From NCBI GenBank assembly GCA_964498925.1, contig CAZCKD010000021.1:1-26884 (forward strand): a stretch of DNA of 26,884 bases. Reading direction: 5' to 3'. A program made the translations under genes and the position numbers. The stretch comes from Granulosicoccus sp964498925 (GTDB lineage Bacteria; Pseudomonadota; Gammaproteobacteria; Granulosicoccales; Granulosicoccaceae). The stretch's first letter is position 1, and each line of letters starts with the position of its first letter. The notes beneath the pieces are model-generated. The model was not told the origin of the DNA. It saw only the letters and a program-made list of their open reading frames with translations, and searched no databases. This document shows, in pieces, positions 8,714-17,600 of the stretch.

Positions 8714-9169
8714 ATGCGCACTTACTCAACACCCTATTCAAAACAAGCCACAAGCAAGCAGGCTTGCCAAAAAGCGACCCGAGTGGCTCTCCGTGGGTTC
8801 ACCCTTATCGAATTGCTCATTGTTATTGCCATCATAGGCATCCTGGCTGGTGTAGCGCTTCCTAATTACATTCAATACATTGAAAAAACGCGCCGAGCAG
8901 ACGGTCAGGTTGCTCTTATGCAGGAGATCCAGTCATTGGAGCGCTGCAAAACAACCCGATACACCTATGTTGGATGTCCCTTGACCGCTACGACTTCTGA
9001 AGAAGGTTATTACCAGATCAGTCTAGGTGGCGTTACCGCAAACAACTTTACGATTACCGCAACTGGTCAGAACGAACAGGCGAACGATGCAGAGTGTCAA
9101 GTGATGAGCATTACATCGCAAGGTATTCGAACACCAAGCCCAGACTCCTCTAGATGCTGGGCTAACTAG
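8714..9169 (+). CDS. pilE: Type IV minor pilin PilE
   Basis: 151-residue prepilin. A 28-residue leader ends in RG, followed by FTLIELLIVIAIIGILAG, the prepilin peptidase site and hydrophobic helix with Glu at +5. The mature C-terminal part has a Cys-to-Cys segment ending in SSRCWAN, like the disulfide-bounded region ending in CW of Pseudomonas PilE; a second Cys pair (RCKTTRYTYVGC) lies after the helix. Minor pilins of this set prime pilus assembly at the inner membrane and sit at the pilus tip. The leader is long for a type IVa pilin; a GTG at 8783 would leave only 5 residues but has no better ribosome site. No clear Shine-Dalgarno precedes 8714. First gene of a five-gene pilin cluster behind a sigma-54-like site. 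It could be an alternative major pilin. Confidence 0.85.
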   Translation: MRTYSTPYSKQATSKQACQKATRVALRGFTLIELLIVIAIIGILAGVALPNYIQYIEKTRRADGQVALMQEIQSLERCKTTRYTYVGCPLTATTSEEGYYQISLGGVTANNFTITATGQNEQANDAECQVMSITSQGIRTPSPDSSRCWAN

Positions 9170-9224
9170 ATACCCACTCCTCCTATTCCCTCATTGAGCT
9201 GATTTCAGGATTCGTCAATCAACC

Positions 9225-9908
9225 ATGAACTCCGACTCAACGACATTTATTCGAACGATACCCATGTCTATAAATGGTTTAAAGAAATCGAAAGCAGAAG
9301 GTTTTACGCTTTTGGAATTGTTAGTAACAATTGCGATTGCCGGAGTTTTGCTCGGCATAGGATTACCTAGCTTCGGAAACATGATGGCCGAAAGCAGAAT
9401 CAGCGCGCAATACAATTCCTTTGTAGGCTCACTCTATCAAGCACGATCCGAAGCCATCAAAGGCGGCGCAGACATAACGGTATGCCCTAGGAGTGCTATC
9501 GAAGCAACTTCTTGTGGCGGAGCCGATGACTGGGAAAATGGTTGGATCGTTTTCAGAGACCAGACAAACTCGCCCAGTGAGACGGTAGCGCTTATCGAAA
9601 CTCAGGATTCCATCATTTCAGTTAAACCTGCCATGAAAGGGTTGAACACGGTTATGGCTTTCGGATCCAGCACGAATCAAGTATCTAACGTAGCCGACGT
9701 CGCCTATGTCAGGTATCTGCAGAACGGTAGCTCTTCACTGACGACAGGATCCATCGTCATCTGTGATGCTGTACGTGGTTCGCCCTCTTCGCGAGCGCTT
9801 AACGTTTCGCTGACTGGAGATATCCGGCGCGGATCAGAGGCTGCCAATAGCACGATCCCTAGAGACGCATTCAATCGCCCGGTCAGTTGTCCTGAGCCTG
9901 CGACCTAA
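9225..9908 (+). CDS. fimT: GspH/FimT-family minor pseudopilin
   Basis: 227 residues. Prepilin site EG/FTLLELLVTIAIAGVLLG followed by LPSF and the GspH/FimT body, including WENGWIVFRD, a hallmark of FimT/FimU proteins. FimT/FimU are minor pilins; FimT has been tied to DNA binding during natural transformation in some species, so the exact subtype matters and is not settled here. Two starts are possible: the ATG at 9225 gives a 26-residue leader, with AGGA at 9207-9210, and the ATG at 9264 gives a more usual leader of about 13 residues but no visible ribosome site. 55 bases after pilE and 8 bases before pilV, same strand, so part of one operon. Confidence 0.85.
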   Translation: MNSDSTTFIRTIPMSINGLKKSKAEGFTLLELLVTIAIAGVLLGIGLPSFGNMMAESRISAQYNSFVGSLYQARSEAIKGGADITVCPRSAIEATSCGGADDWENGWIVFRDQTNSPSETVALIETQDSIISVKPAMKGLNTVMAFGSSTNQVSNVADVAYVRYLQNGSSSLTTGSIVICDAVRGSPSSRALNVSLTGDIRRGSEAANSTIPRDAFNRPVSCPEPAT

Positions 9909-9916
9909 TCAAGGTT

Positions 9917-10486
9917 ATGCCATCGTCATATACAGATTTAATTGTGAAAATGCATACGTTATCAACATATCAGCTGGACCCTACACTCTCAAAGCATCGA
10001 GGCGTGGGTCTGATTGAAGTACTCATCGCAGTCGTCGTCATGTCGGTCGGATTTCTGGCAGCAGCACGAATGCAAGTGGAAGGAATGAGATTCAGTCAAA
10101 GCGCTTACTATCAATCTCAGGCGCATTTTCTGGCCAACGATATGATTGATCGGATGCGCTCTAACATACCCGGTGTTATTGGCGGTTTTTACAATTCGAA
10201 ATCGACAAGTTCAAGCGCCACCAAACCTGGCTGTGACAGCTGTAACCCCTCAGAACTGGCACAACTGGACATATTCGACTGGAGTTCCAGCCTCCACAAC
10301 AATGCCGGGGTATCCGGATTTATACCTGCCCTTCAAAGTGGAGGCGCAGCGCAGGCTTCCGGTTCAATCACAGCCTTGGGTAATGAGCGATATCAGATCG
10401 TCATGACTTGGAGCGAAATGATAAACGGTACTGAGGAAGCTCAGACCCTTCAAATTCGCTTCGAATTAGAGACAAGAGGCTTATGA
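9917..10486 (+). CDS. pilV: Type IV pilus minor pilin PilV
   Basis: 189 residues. The prepilin site is HRG/VGLIEVLIAVVVMSVGFLAAARMQ, the pattern of PilV, with Val rather than Phe at +1 and Glu at +5; the ANDMIDRMRSN segment that follows is also typical of PilV. The mature part has a CDSC pair and ends in a beta-rich segment. The ATG at 9917 gives a 29-residue leader with AAGG only 2 bases upstream; an ATG at 9950 would give 18 residues. PilV works with PilW and PilX in the priming complex of the pilus. The stop overlaps the pilW start by four bases (ATGA). Confidence 0.88.
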   Translation: MPSSYTDLIVKMHTLSTYQLDPTLSKHRGVGLIEVLIAVVVMSVGFLAAARMQVEGMRFSQSAYYQSQAHFLANDMIDRMRSNIPGVIGGFYNSKSTSSSATKPGCDSCNPSELAQLDIFDWSSSLHNNAGVSGFIPALQSGGAAQASGSITALGNERYQIVMTWSEMINGTEEAQTLQIRFELETRGL

Positions 10487-11592
10487 AACTCTTGAAGAAA
10501 AACGCAGGCTTTTCACTCATCGAATTGATGATTGCGATGGTGCTGGGCCTCATGTTGTCAGCAGGCATTTTCTCAGTTTTTTCCGGCAACAAGCGCAGCA
10601 CCGACTTGAACAGCACCCTCGCAGATATGCAAGAGAGTGCCAGATTTGCATTAAATAGAATTGCCGGTGAAATCCGAATGGCTGGATTCCAAGGTTGTAA
10701 CGATTTAAGTCACGGCGGCCCTGAGATTATCGCAAACAATGCACCGACAAGTGATCTGACCCTCACCGCCACTACGGGTTACAACATGGCCACGGCAACT
10801 TCGTGGACACCCAATGCTGTGAGTGGAATGACGATACCACCACAAATAAACAATGCGATCCCCAACACACACGCACTCGCCGTGCAATTCGGATCAGCTG
10901 CCACCTTCCCGTTGGTCGATGTCGGCGGTATACCAAGCCGGACAGAACCTCTACTTGTCAATAGCAGTGCAGGTATTAGTAAAGAGCCCTTCAACTTGCA
11001 ACCCGGCGAATTCGCCATCGTGAGTAATTGCACAGGTGGTGACCTATTTAATGTCACCGGCGTATCTGGCGGCGGTTCCGCCTCAGCCACTATTTCACAC
11101 TCGAATGCCAGTAACACCTCCGATCGATTTTCGTTCGATTACTTTAGTGATGCCAGCACGAAATTAATGCGATTTAACTCTAACGTCTTCTACATTGGCG
11201 ATACTGGAGAAACCACGCCTAGCGGAGCAGCGATAAGAGGTTTATATCAGCAGTCTTTGCCGTATACGGCTCCTCCCATCTTGTTAATTCCGGGCGTTGA
11301 GAATATGCGCATACTCTTCGGAGTACGCACTGGCACACAAACGGTTAGCTACGTGCCAGCCGGTACGGCCACGATTAACTCCCGAAACATCGAAAGCGTT
11401 CGAATCGGTCTACTCATGGTGTCCGACAAGTCGCTCGGTACTCAACCTGATACCAATACGTATCGGTTAGCCAACCAAAGTATTAGCGCGTCAAGTGGAA
11501 CCGGAGCTACCGGTGCAACGCATGATCAGGATCTGCGATTTCGGCAGGCATTTAATACCACGGTGAAAATCCGAAACAGGCGCGTCAACTAG
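10483..11592 (+). CDS. pilW: Type IV pilus minor pilin PilW
   Basis: 369 residues. A short 9-residue leader ends in AG, then FSLIELMIAMVLGLMLSAGIFSVF and the PilW signature QESARFALNRIAGEIRMAGFQGC. The rest is a large, Ser/Thr/Gly-rich beta domain, as usual for PilW, the largest of the minor pilins apart from the adhesin-bearing ones. The start codon is inside the pilV stop (ATGA), so the two are translationally coupled. pilX begins 4 bases after its stop. Confidence 0.9.
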   Translation: MKLLKKNAGFSLIELMIAMVLGLMLSAGIFSVFSGNKRSTDLNSTLADMQESARFALNRIAGEIRMAGFQGCNDLSHGGPEIIANNAPTSDLTLTATTGYNMATATSWTPNAVSGMTIPPQINNAIPNTHALAVQFGSAATFPLVDVGGIPSRTEPLLVNSSAGISKEPFNLQPGEFAIVSNCTGGDLFNVTGVSGGGSASATISHSNASNTSDRFSFDYFSDASTKLMRFNSNVFYIGDTGETTPSGAAIRGLYQQSLPYTAPPILLIPGVENMRILFGVRTGTQTVSYVPAGTATINSRNIESVRIGLLMVSDKSLGTQPDTNTYRLANQSISASSGTGATGATHDQDLRFRQAFNTTVKIRNRRVN

Positions 11593-11596
11593 TCCG

Positions 11597-12067
11597 ATGA
11601 TAAATAGAATCTCGACAGTAAAATCCCAACGCGGTGGCGCACTACTGGTCGCCATGGTCATGATATTCATGCTCTCTATTATGGGCATTTCAGTCATGCG
11701 CAGTTCAACGCTGGAACATCGCATGGCAGTCAACGCCATTCGAACTGCAGCTACCTTCCAGGCTGCCGAATCAGCATCAAACTTTGCGTTAAATACGGTA
11801 CAGAATCTGGAATTAGCCTATGACGCAGGCTTAAACAAAGGCACCGTTCTTACGATGACCTCATTAAACAAAGCGGAATTGGGAATGGAAACTGTATCCC
11901 GAGTCACCTATGTGGGTGAGACGCTAGCCCCGGGCTACTCTATGGGCGAAGGCGGTAATCTATTCGAAGCGATTGTGTATGTGGCAACTGGAGTCAGCAG
12001 CATGCCCAACGCCAGTACCCAATCTAATATCGAGCAAGGCGCTCGCCGCATCGTACCGTCCAACTAG
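11597..12067 (+). CDS. pilX: Type IV pilus assembly protein PilX
   Basis: 156 residues. The N-terminus has the PilX_N pattern: a basic leader ending in QRGG, then ALLVAMVMIFMLSIMGIS, and FQAAESA about 30 residues on. As in other PilX proteins the helix lacks the classical FTLIE box. PilX connects the PilV/PilW/PilE priming complex to PilY1 in Pseudomonas. Here it is the last gene of the cluster, and no pilY1 follows. Confidence 0.87.
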   Translation: MINRISTVKSQRGGALLVAMVMIFMLSIMGISVMRSSTLEHRMAVNAIRTAATFQAAESASNFALNTVQNLELAYDAGLNKGTVLTMTSLNKAELGMETVSRVTYVGETLAPGYSMGEGGNLFEAIVYVATGVSSMPNASTQSNIEQGARRIVPSN

Positions 12068-12131
12068 AACATTCCCCCATCAATAAGTCGATAGAACGCC
12101 ATCCGTAACAAGTCTGCGGTAAACTCTGGCT

Positions 12132-12326
12132 ATGGACAAAAGACTGCTCGACATTCTGGTGTGCCCCGTTACTAAGGGCAAACTCATTCTTCGTGGTGAA
12201 GAACTATGGTCTCGCCAGGCTGCGCTGGCGTTCCCTATTCGCGATGGTATTCCCGTCATGCTCGAAGATGAAGCAAGAACACTGGGTAACGAAGACATCG
12301 AAGCTCTTGAAAATGAGCTTCGATAA
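12132..12326 (+). CDS. UPF0434/Trm112-family small protein (YcaR-like)
   Basis: 64 residues: MDKRLLDILVCPVTKGKL, then AALAFPIRDGIPVMLEDEAR. This is the YcaR/UPF0434 pattern. Trm112 proteins activate methyltransferases in other organisms; the bacterial YcaR group has no settled function. The first zinc ligand pair is incomplete (CPVTK instead of CPxC), which I recall as common in proteobacterial members, so metal binding is doubtful. In E. coli the gene lies beside lpxK and kdsB; here it follows pilX by 64 bases and converges on a secreted protein gene, so the context gives no clue. Confidence 0.85.
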   Translation: MDKRLLDILVCPVTKGKLILRGEELWSRQAALAFPIRDGIPVMLEDEARTLGNEDIEALENELR

Positions 12327-12353
12327 CACGCTCTAACGTATTCTTTCCCTGGC

Positions 12354-13016
12354 CTACTGAAATTCAGGTAATCGGACTGAAACCACTTCTGACCGAGCCT
12401 CTATCCAGCTCTTAGACGTGCCTTTGTAACGGCGCATCTGCAAGTAAACTTCATTTTCTTCAGACAATCGTGTAGACAGCGCAATTGTTGTTTCAAAGCG
12501 TTGCCATTTAGAGCCAGTGAACGACGGTGAGCGGCTCACTCGATACTGAGTCGGTTCGCCCGATACCGTAGGTTTTAACACGGTAGAAAATGTACTTTCT
12601 GAAACAAGCACGTTGCCAATTCGAACCGATGACTCCGAGACCGGAGGGCTACCCGCCTGACAAAGTACATTCGGATGACCTTTTGAAAGCTCAATCTGTT
12701 TGATCAAATTGAATCCACGTGCCGGCTCACTCGTGCGGACACTGCTAAAACTGTTTTTCGAGATAGTTAAGACCATCGGTACACGAGGCACATCCATCAG
12801 AACTTGCCCGTTCTCATCAGTACGAGCTGATCCATATTGAGCATATTTACCGTGTATTCCCAAACAGACGGAAGCTCCGGATACAGGCTGGCCTGCAGAA
12901 TCAATCACACTAACGCCAAATTGAGCAGCATGGATTGATGGAGTGGTCATTAGTAGAGCAGTACTACAGGCCGTTAAAAGAGCTACTCGGCATGATGTAG
13001 ACAACTTGTTGGTCAT
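12354..13016 (-). CDS. Secreted protein with carboxypeptidase-regulatory-like domain, function unknown
   Basis: 220 residues from the ATG at 13016; a GTG at 13034 would add six. A Sec signal peptide is clear: basic start, hydrophobic VALLTACSTALLM, and a cleavage site near SIHA/AQ (about residue 30). Next comes a beta-sandwich-like segment, VSVIDSAGQPVSGASVCLG with TDENGQVLMDVP, which is the CarboxypepD_reg/transthyretin-like pattern of extracytoplasmic proteins. The last ~90 residues are beta-rich with many Ser/Arg and have no motif I know. AGGTGAT at 13030-13036 lies upstream. Probably periplasmic or released. It stands alone, convergent with the UPF0434 gene. Confidence 0.65.
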   Translation of the reverse strand: MTNKLSTSCRVALLTACSTALLMTTPSIHAAQFGVSVIDSAGQPVSGASVCLGIHGKYAQYGSARTDENGQVLMDVPRVPMVLTISKNSFSSVRTSEPARGFNLIKQIELSKGHPNVLCQAGSPPVSESSVRIGNVLVSESTFSTVLKPTVSGEPTQYRVSRSPSFTGSKWQRFETTIALSTRLSEENEVYLQMRRYKGTSKSWIEARSEVVSVRLPEFQ

Positions 13017-13347
13017 TTTTTTTATTTTTATCACCTAACTTTCCCCAATACTTTGGTTTGTGTATCCGTCAGTGGTCTGGCGGTTTGTTGTTAAGTGGCA
13101 ATACTATGACAGCAAGGTTATCGGGGTACGACTTAGCCTTCCGCCTTGAGAGAGGCTTCACAAGTGGTATCAATGAAACGGAAGTCGCTACACACTTTGG
13201 CTGCAAAATGTGAAGTCAGTAGCGTCGAGGCGGGCAACCCGGTTGATCGGGCTAGATTAAAAGTGACGCTTTAAGGGGCAAGATTAAGCTCGGCTTTTAA
13301 GATGCTGATCCGTTAGCGCAGCATTTCTGCTCAGAACCGGAAAAAGA
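13017..13347. other. 331-base gap with a chain of short hairpins and a 35-codon ORF
   Basis: No confident gene. On the plus strand I see a two-part stem, CGACTT (13129-13134) and CCG (13141-13143) against CGGAAGTCG (13179-13187); a hairpin GCCTT-GAGA-GAGGC (13143-13156) with a GNRA-type loop; GCTAC/GTAGC (13187-13191/13219-13223); AGCGTC/GACGCT (13221-13226/13265-13270) enclosing CGGG-CAA-CCCG (13231-13241); AAGC-TCG-GCTT (13286-13296); and ATGCTG/CAGCAT (13302-13307/13319-13324). An ORF of 35 codons (ATG 13106 to TGA 13211-13213), beginning MTARLSGYDLAF, lies over part of it. The gap also has to hold the promoter of the secreted protein gene on the minus strand. It could be a small RNA, a decayed gene, or ordinary spacer. 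Confidence 0.3.
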
Positions 13348-14001
13348 CTACTTTCCCCAACTTCTGACCATGCCCGTGTCGATGTGGACAAAGTTGGAAC
13401 TACTATAGAGCCCTACACCGCCCGCCTTAAGATCTAATGCAGCTTGCTGAACTTTACGGATACCGACACCCGGTACGTAGAAATCAGCCGCGCGCCCTTC
13501 CATGTGCAGGCTCTTTTTGGCTACACCTGACGATCGACTGCGAAGTTTGGCGTTGGTTTCTGCAGTACGATATCCGGACAGGATATGTATGGGGTGCTTT
13601 GACTGAAATTTACGTTGAAGAAGAAACAGCTGGTCGTATACATTCAAGTCGATTGGGTGTGAAACATTCGCTCGTCTGTCACGCATTAGATGATTCAGCG
13701 AATGAATGTTTTCATCGATATACATACCATGAGTGAAATACACGACACTCAGTTCTTCACGGGTATGCAAGCTGTAAACATGCAAACGCCGTGGCTCCAT
13801 CGCATCCAGCTGCAGAAGAGAGGCCGGTTTAGGTAGAGTTTCAGAGACTGCCGCCTCAGCAGCATTTGGCGCCAGTAGTGAAGCCGCCCCCGCAAGTAAA
13901 CTTCCACTAGCTGTTCCTAACGTCACTGCGCCAGCTGTCGTTCTTGTTAAGAAGCGTCTTCTAGCTTCAACAGAGGGGCAGGTTTTACGGAATTGGCTCA
14001 T
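13348..14001 (-). CDS. Tat-exported peptidase of the DUF882/M15 (YcbK-like) family
   Basis: 217 residues. A twin-arginine signal, ARRRFLTRT followed by a Gly/Ala/Ser/Leu-rich stretch, ends near NAAEA/A at residue 50. The mature protein has the peptidase M15/DUF882 pattern: SGYRTAETN, SLHMEGRAADF (His-x6-Asp zinc ligands) and FVHIDTG near the C-terminus (third ligand). Members bind zinc and are thought to cut peptide cross-links in murein; E. coli YcbK (MepK) is a murein endopeptidase acting on LD-crosslinks and is also Tat-exported. The reaction here is inferred from family and motifs. Single gene, upstream of a structured gap and downstream of an inverted repeat. Confidence 0.85.
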   Translation of the reverse strand: MSQFRKTCPSVEARRRFLTRTTAGAVTLGTASGSLLAGAASLLAPNAAEAAVSETLPKPASLLQLDAMEPRRLHVYSLHTREELSVVYFTHGMYIDENIHSLNHLMRDRRANVSHPIDLNVYDQLFLLQRKFQSKHPIHILSGYRTAETNAKLRSRSSGVAKKSLHMEGRAADFYVPGVGIRKVQQAALDLKAGGVGLYSSSNFVHIDTGMVRSWGK

Positions 14002-14076
14002 CGAGTCACCAGGGGAAGAACAGGTTACGGTATTAACAGTCGGTGCTTTAGTAGCTCCGCTGAATTCGTCAAATTA

Positions 14077-14093
14077 GTGGCATAGTCTGCCAC
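14077..14093. promoter_or_regulatory. Inverted repeat upstream of the DUF882 gene
   Basis: GTGGCA-TAGTC-TGCCAC, perfect 6-base arms, about 80 bases upstream of the minus-strand DUF882 start. Position and symmetry fit an operator; I recognise no regulator for it. Confidence 0.25.
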
Positions 14094-14124
14094 ATAAATT
14101 ACACAGAGCAAAGACAAACTTGCC

Positions 14125-14146
14125 GGGTGTTTACAAAAAAACACCC
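14125..14146 (-). terminator. Possible terminator hairpin after greA
   Basis: Arms GGGTGTTT at 14125-14132 and AAACACCC at 14139-14146 with a 6-base loop, 31 bases after the greA stop. Read on the minus strand the T run is inside the stem and loop and not after it, so it is not a classical intrinsic terminator. Confidence 0.35.
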
Positions 14147-14177
14147 AATGCAATCTAAAGACGAGGAAGGAAGTTTT

Positions 14178-14654
14178 TTATATGTATTTTACTTCCAGAA
14201 TTTCGTATTCCCGAACACCGTTGGGTGTATTGACGCCTACTTCGTCACCTTCCAACTTTCCAATTAATGCTTTGGCAACTGGCGATCCGAAACTGATGCG
14301 TCTAGCTTTTAAATCCGCTTCATCATCACCGACAATTTGATAGGTAATTTCCTCGTCGGTGTTCATGTCTAATAATTGAACAGTAGTACCAAAAACGACC
14401 TTTCCATTGTTCGGCAATGTCGTGACATCAATGACTTGTGATGTGGAAAGTTTTGCTTCAATCTCTTTGATACGACCTTCAATAAAACTCTGCTGCTCTC
14501 TAGCAGCATGATATTCAGCGTTCTCTTTCAAATCACCGTGCTCTCTAGCATCGGCAATCGCTTGAATGACTGTGGGCCTTTGAGTACCTTTAAGATCAGC
14601 GAGTTCTTCGCGCAACATGGTTTCACCACGTTTGGTCATCGGAACCTTGTTCAT
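14178..14654 (-). CDS. greA: Transcription elongation factor GreA
   Basis: 158 residues, the standard GreA length. GreA enters the secondary channel of RNA polymerase and stimulates cleavage of backtracked RNA. The N-terminal coiled coil carries DLKENAEYHAAREQQ, whose acidic residues at the tip (Asp/Glu near 41-44) position the catalytic Mg. The C-terminal FKBP-like domain includes ISFGSPVAKALIGK. The start ATG overlaps the carB stop by four bases (ATGA), so carB and greA are coupled; carAB-greA linkage is common in gammaproteobacteria. Confidence 0.97.
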   Translation of the reverse strand: MNKVPMTKRGETMLREELADLKGTQRPTVIQAIADAREHGDLKENAEYHAAREQQSFIEGRIKEIEAKLSTSQVIDVTTLPNNGKVVFGTTVQLLDMNTDEEITYQIVGDDEADLKARRISFGSPVAKALIGKLEGDEVGVNTPNGVREYEILEVKYI

Positions 14655-17600
14655 GCTGTCTCCAAATGAATGTCACTGAGCCGATAAACAGGATCAGTTG
14701 CTGAGTGTGATAATGCTGCGCACATAGCAATCGCACCCGATAGTGTTGTTGTATAAGGAATTTTACGCCGCAGCGCTTGCAGCCGTATTTCGGCCGAATC
14801 GGTTATCGCCTGCCTACCATCTGTCGTATTGATAATTAGATGGATGGCATCGTTTTTTATCTGATCAACAATGTGTGGCTGACCTTGGCGCATCTTGTTA
14901 ATGAGTTGGCATGCAATACCCGCTTCATCAATCGCTTGTTGCGTACCTTTTGTTGCCATAAGCGTAAAGCCTGCGCCGACAAGATTACGAGCAACCTCAA
15001 CCACGCCCGCTTTATCCTGATCGCGCACACTGATAAACGCAACTCCCTTCTGTGGTAATTCGGAAGAGGCGCCAAGAGATGCTTTGTAAAACGCTTCTCC
15101 AAACGTTTTACCGGTACCCATGACTTCTCCCGTTGACTTCATTTCCGGTCCGAGCAAGGTATCGACGCCAGGAAATTTAGCAAATGGAAATACTGATTCT
15201 TTCACGCTGTAGTAGGAAGGTCTTGGTACAACTGTGACCCCTTGAGACGAGAGGGATTGTCCGGCCATACACCGCGCCGCTACTTTTGCCAGCTGTACGC
15301 CAGTGGCTTTAGAGACAAAAGGTACCGTTCGTGAAGCACGCGGATTTACCTCAAGCACATATATTTTTTCACCCTGAATGGCAAACTGCGTATTCATCAA
15401 GCCGATGACTCCAAGACCTTTAGCCATTTTCGCCACCTGCCTGGAGAGCTCCTCACACGTCTCTTCTGACAAAGAGAATGGCGGCAATGAACAGGCTGAG
15501 TCGCCGGAGTGAACACCAGCTTCTTCGATATGCTCCATGATTCCGCCGATAACCACATCGGTTCCATCACAGATGGCATCGACATCAACTTCGACAGCGT
15601 CATTCAAGAAACGATCAAGTAGCACGGGGGAGTCGTTAGAAACCGTGACAGCTTCTTTCATATAACGAGAGAGCTCACTGGGCTCTTGCACAATTTCCAT
15701 AGCACGACCACCCAGAACGTAGCTAGGGCGAACTACCAGTGGGTAGCCGATTTCTTCGGCCGACGTCAACGCCTCTTCTGGGGTTCTAGCCGTTCTGTTG
15801 GGTGGCTGAAGCAGGCCTAGCTTTTCGATAAGCTGCTGGAATCGTTCTCTGTCCTCAGCCAAATCGATAGAGTCCGGTGACGTTCCAATGATAGGTGCGC
15901 CGGCTGCCAGTAAGTCTCTGGCCAGTTTCAACGGTGTTTGCCCACCGTATTGCACAATAACGCCAAACGGTTTTTCGACATCAATGATGGCCAACACATC
16001 TTCCAGTGTTAGTGGCTCAAAGTAGAGGCGATCGGATGTATCGAAATCGGTTGATACAGTCTCCGGATTACAGTTGACCATAATGGTCTCGTAACCATCA
16101 TCACGCAGCGCTAACGCGGCATGAACACAACAGTAATCGAATTCGATGCCTTGGCCGATACGGTTTGGACCGCCCCCTAGCACCATTATTTTCTTTTTGT
16201 CTGTCGGCTCTGATTCACAATACTGCTCGTATGTGGAGTACATGTATGCCGTGTTACTGGCAAATTCAGCAGCACAGGAATCAACCCGTTTGAAGACGGG
16301 TGTAATGCCTTGAGATTTCCGGTACTCGCGGAAATTTTGCTCGGTCACACCTAACAAGTGAGCCAGCCTTGAATCACTGAACCCATCGCGTTTCAGCACT
16401 TTTAATGCTTTAGCATCCAATGAACGCATGTCTAAGGATGCAACGGTTTTCTCTGCATCGATGATCTCTTTAATTTGGCAAAGGAACCAGCGATCAATGG
16501 CGGTAGCATCAAACAAATCATCAACGCTCTGCCCTGCTCTGAACGCTTCAGCAACGAACCAGAGGCGGCGATCACGCACCTGGCGTATTTCGCGGTCGAT
16601 CAGCTCAAAGCGATCTTCTTCGGATAATCCTTCGGGTACAACTTCATCAAAACCGCTTACGCCAATTTCAAGCCCACGTAGAGCCTTTTGCAAAGATTCC
16701 TTAAGCGTTCGCCCGATAGCCATGACTTCGCCCACAGATTTCATCTGCGTTGTTAATCTGCTGTCAGCCGCTGGGAATTTTTCAAATGTGAACCGTGGAA
16801 TCTTGGTGACAACGTAGTCGATGCTGGGCTCAAACGATGCCGGCGTGAGTCCGCCCGTGATTTCGTTTCGAAGCTCGTTCAGGGTATAACCCACGGCCAA
16901 CTTCGCAGCGACTCGCGCAATTGGAAAACCGGTCGCCTTTGATGCCAATGCAGATGATCGGGAAACACGCGGATTCATCTCGATAATGATCATCGCGCCG
17001 TTATCCGGATTTATCGCGAATTGCACATTCGAGCCGCCAGTATCGACACCGATTTTTCTAAGGACTGCACAAGAAGCATCACGCATGATCTGATATTCCT
17101 TATCAGTCAGCGTTTGCGATGGTGCCACCGTTATGGAGTCACCGGTATGAACGCCCATCGGGTCAAGATTTTCGATTGAACAGACGATGATGACGTTATC
17201 AGCGTTATCCCTAACAACCTCCATCTCGTACTCTTTCCAGCCCAGAACCGATTCTTCCAGAAGTACTTCTGTTGTTCGGGATAAATCCAAGCCTCGGCCA
17301 ACGATGGCTTCAAACTCTTCACGGTTGTAGGCTATACCACCGCCACTACCGCCCATAGTAAAAGAGGGTCTGATGATGCAAGGAAAGCCGATATCAGCTT
17401 GGCCTTCCCACGCCTCTTCCAAGGTGTGCGCAATAGCAGCCTTGGGCGTAGCCAAACCAATTTCGGTCATGGCATTTCGGAATTTGTCGCGATCCTCAGC
17501 CATATCGATGGCATCAGGTCTGGCACCGATCATTTCGACACCAAACTCTTCTAGAACACCTTCTCGGGCTAAATCCAGTGCGCAGTTCAATGCCGTTTGG

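Noticed and set aside
12162..12176. Missing second Cys in the UPF0434 protein (CPVTK)
   Set aside because: As far as I recall this form is common in proteobacterial UPF0434 members, so it is not a sign of a broken gene.
13437..13736. 99-residue plus-strand open frame
   Set aside because: Lies wholly inside the DUF882 peptidase gene on the other strand, whose motifs and Tat signal are clear.
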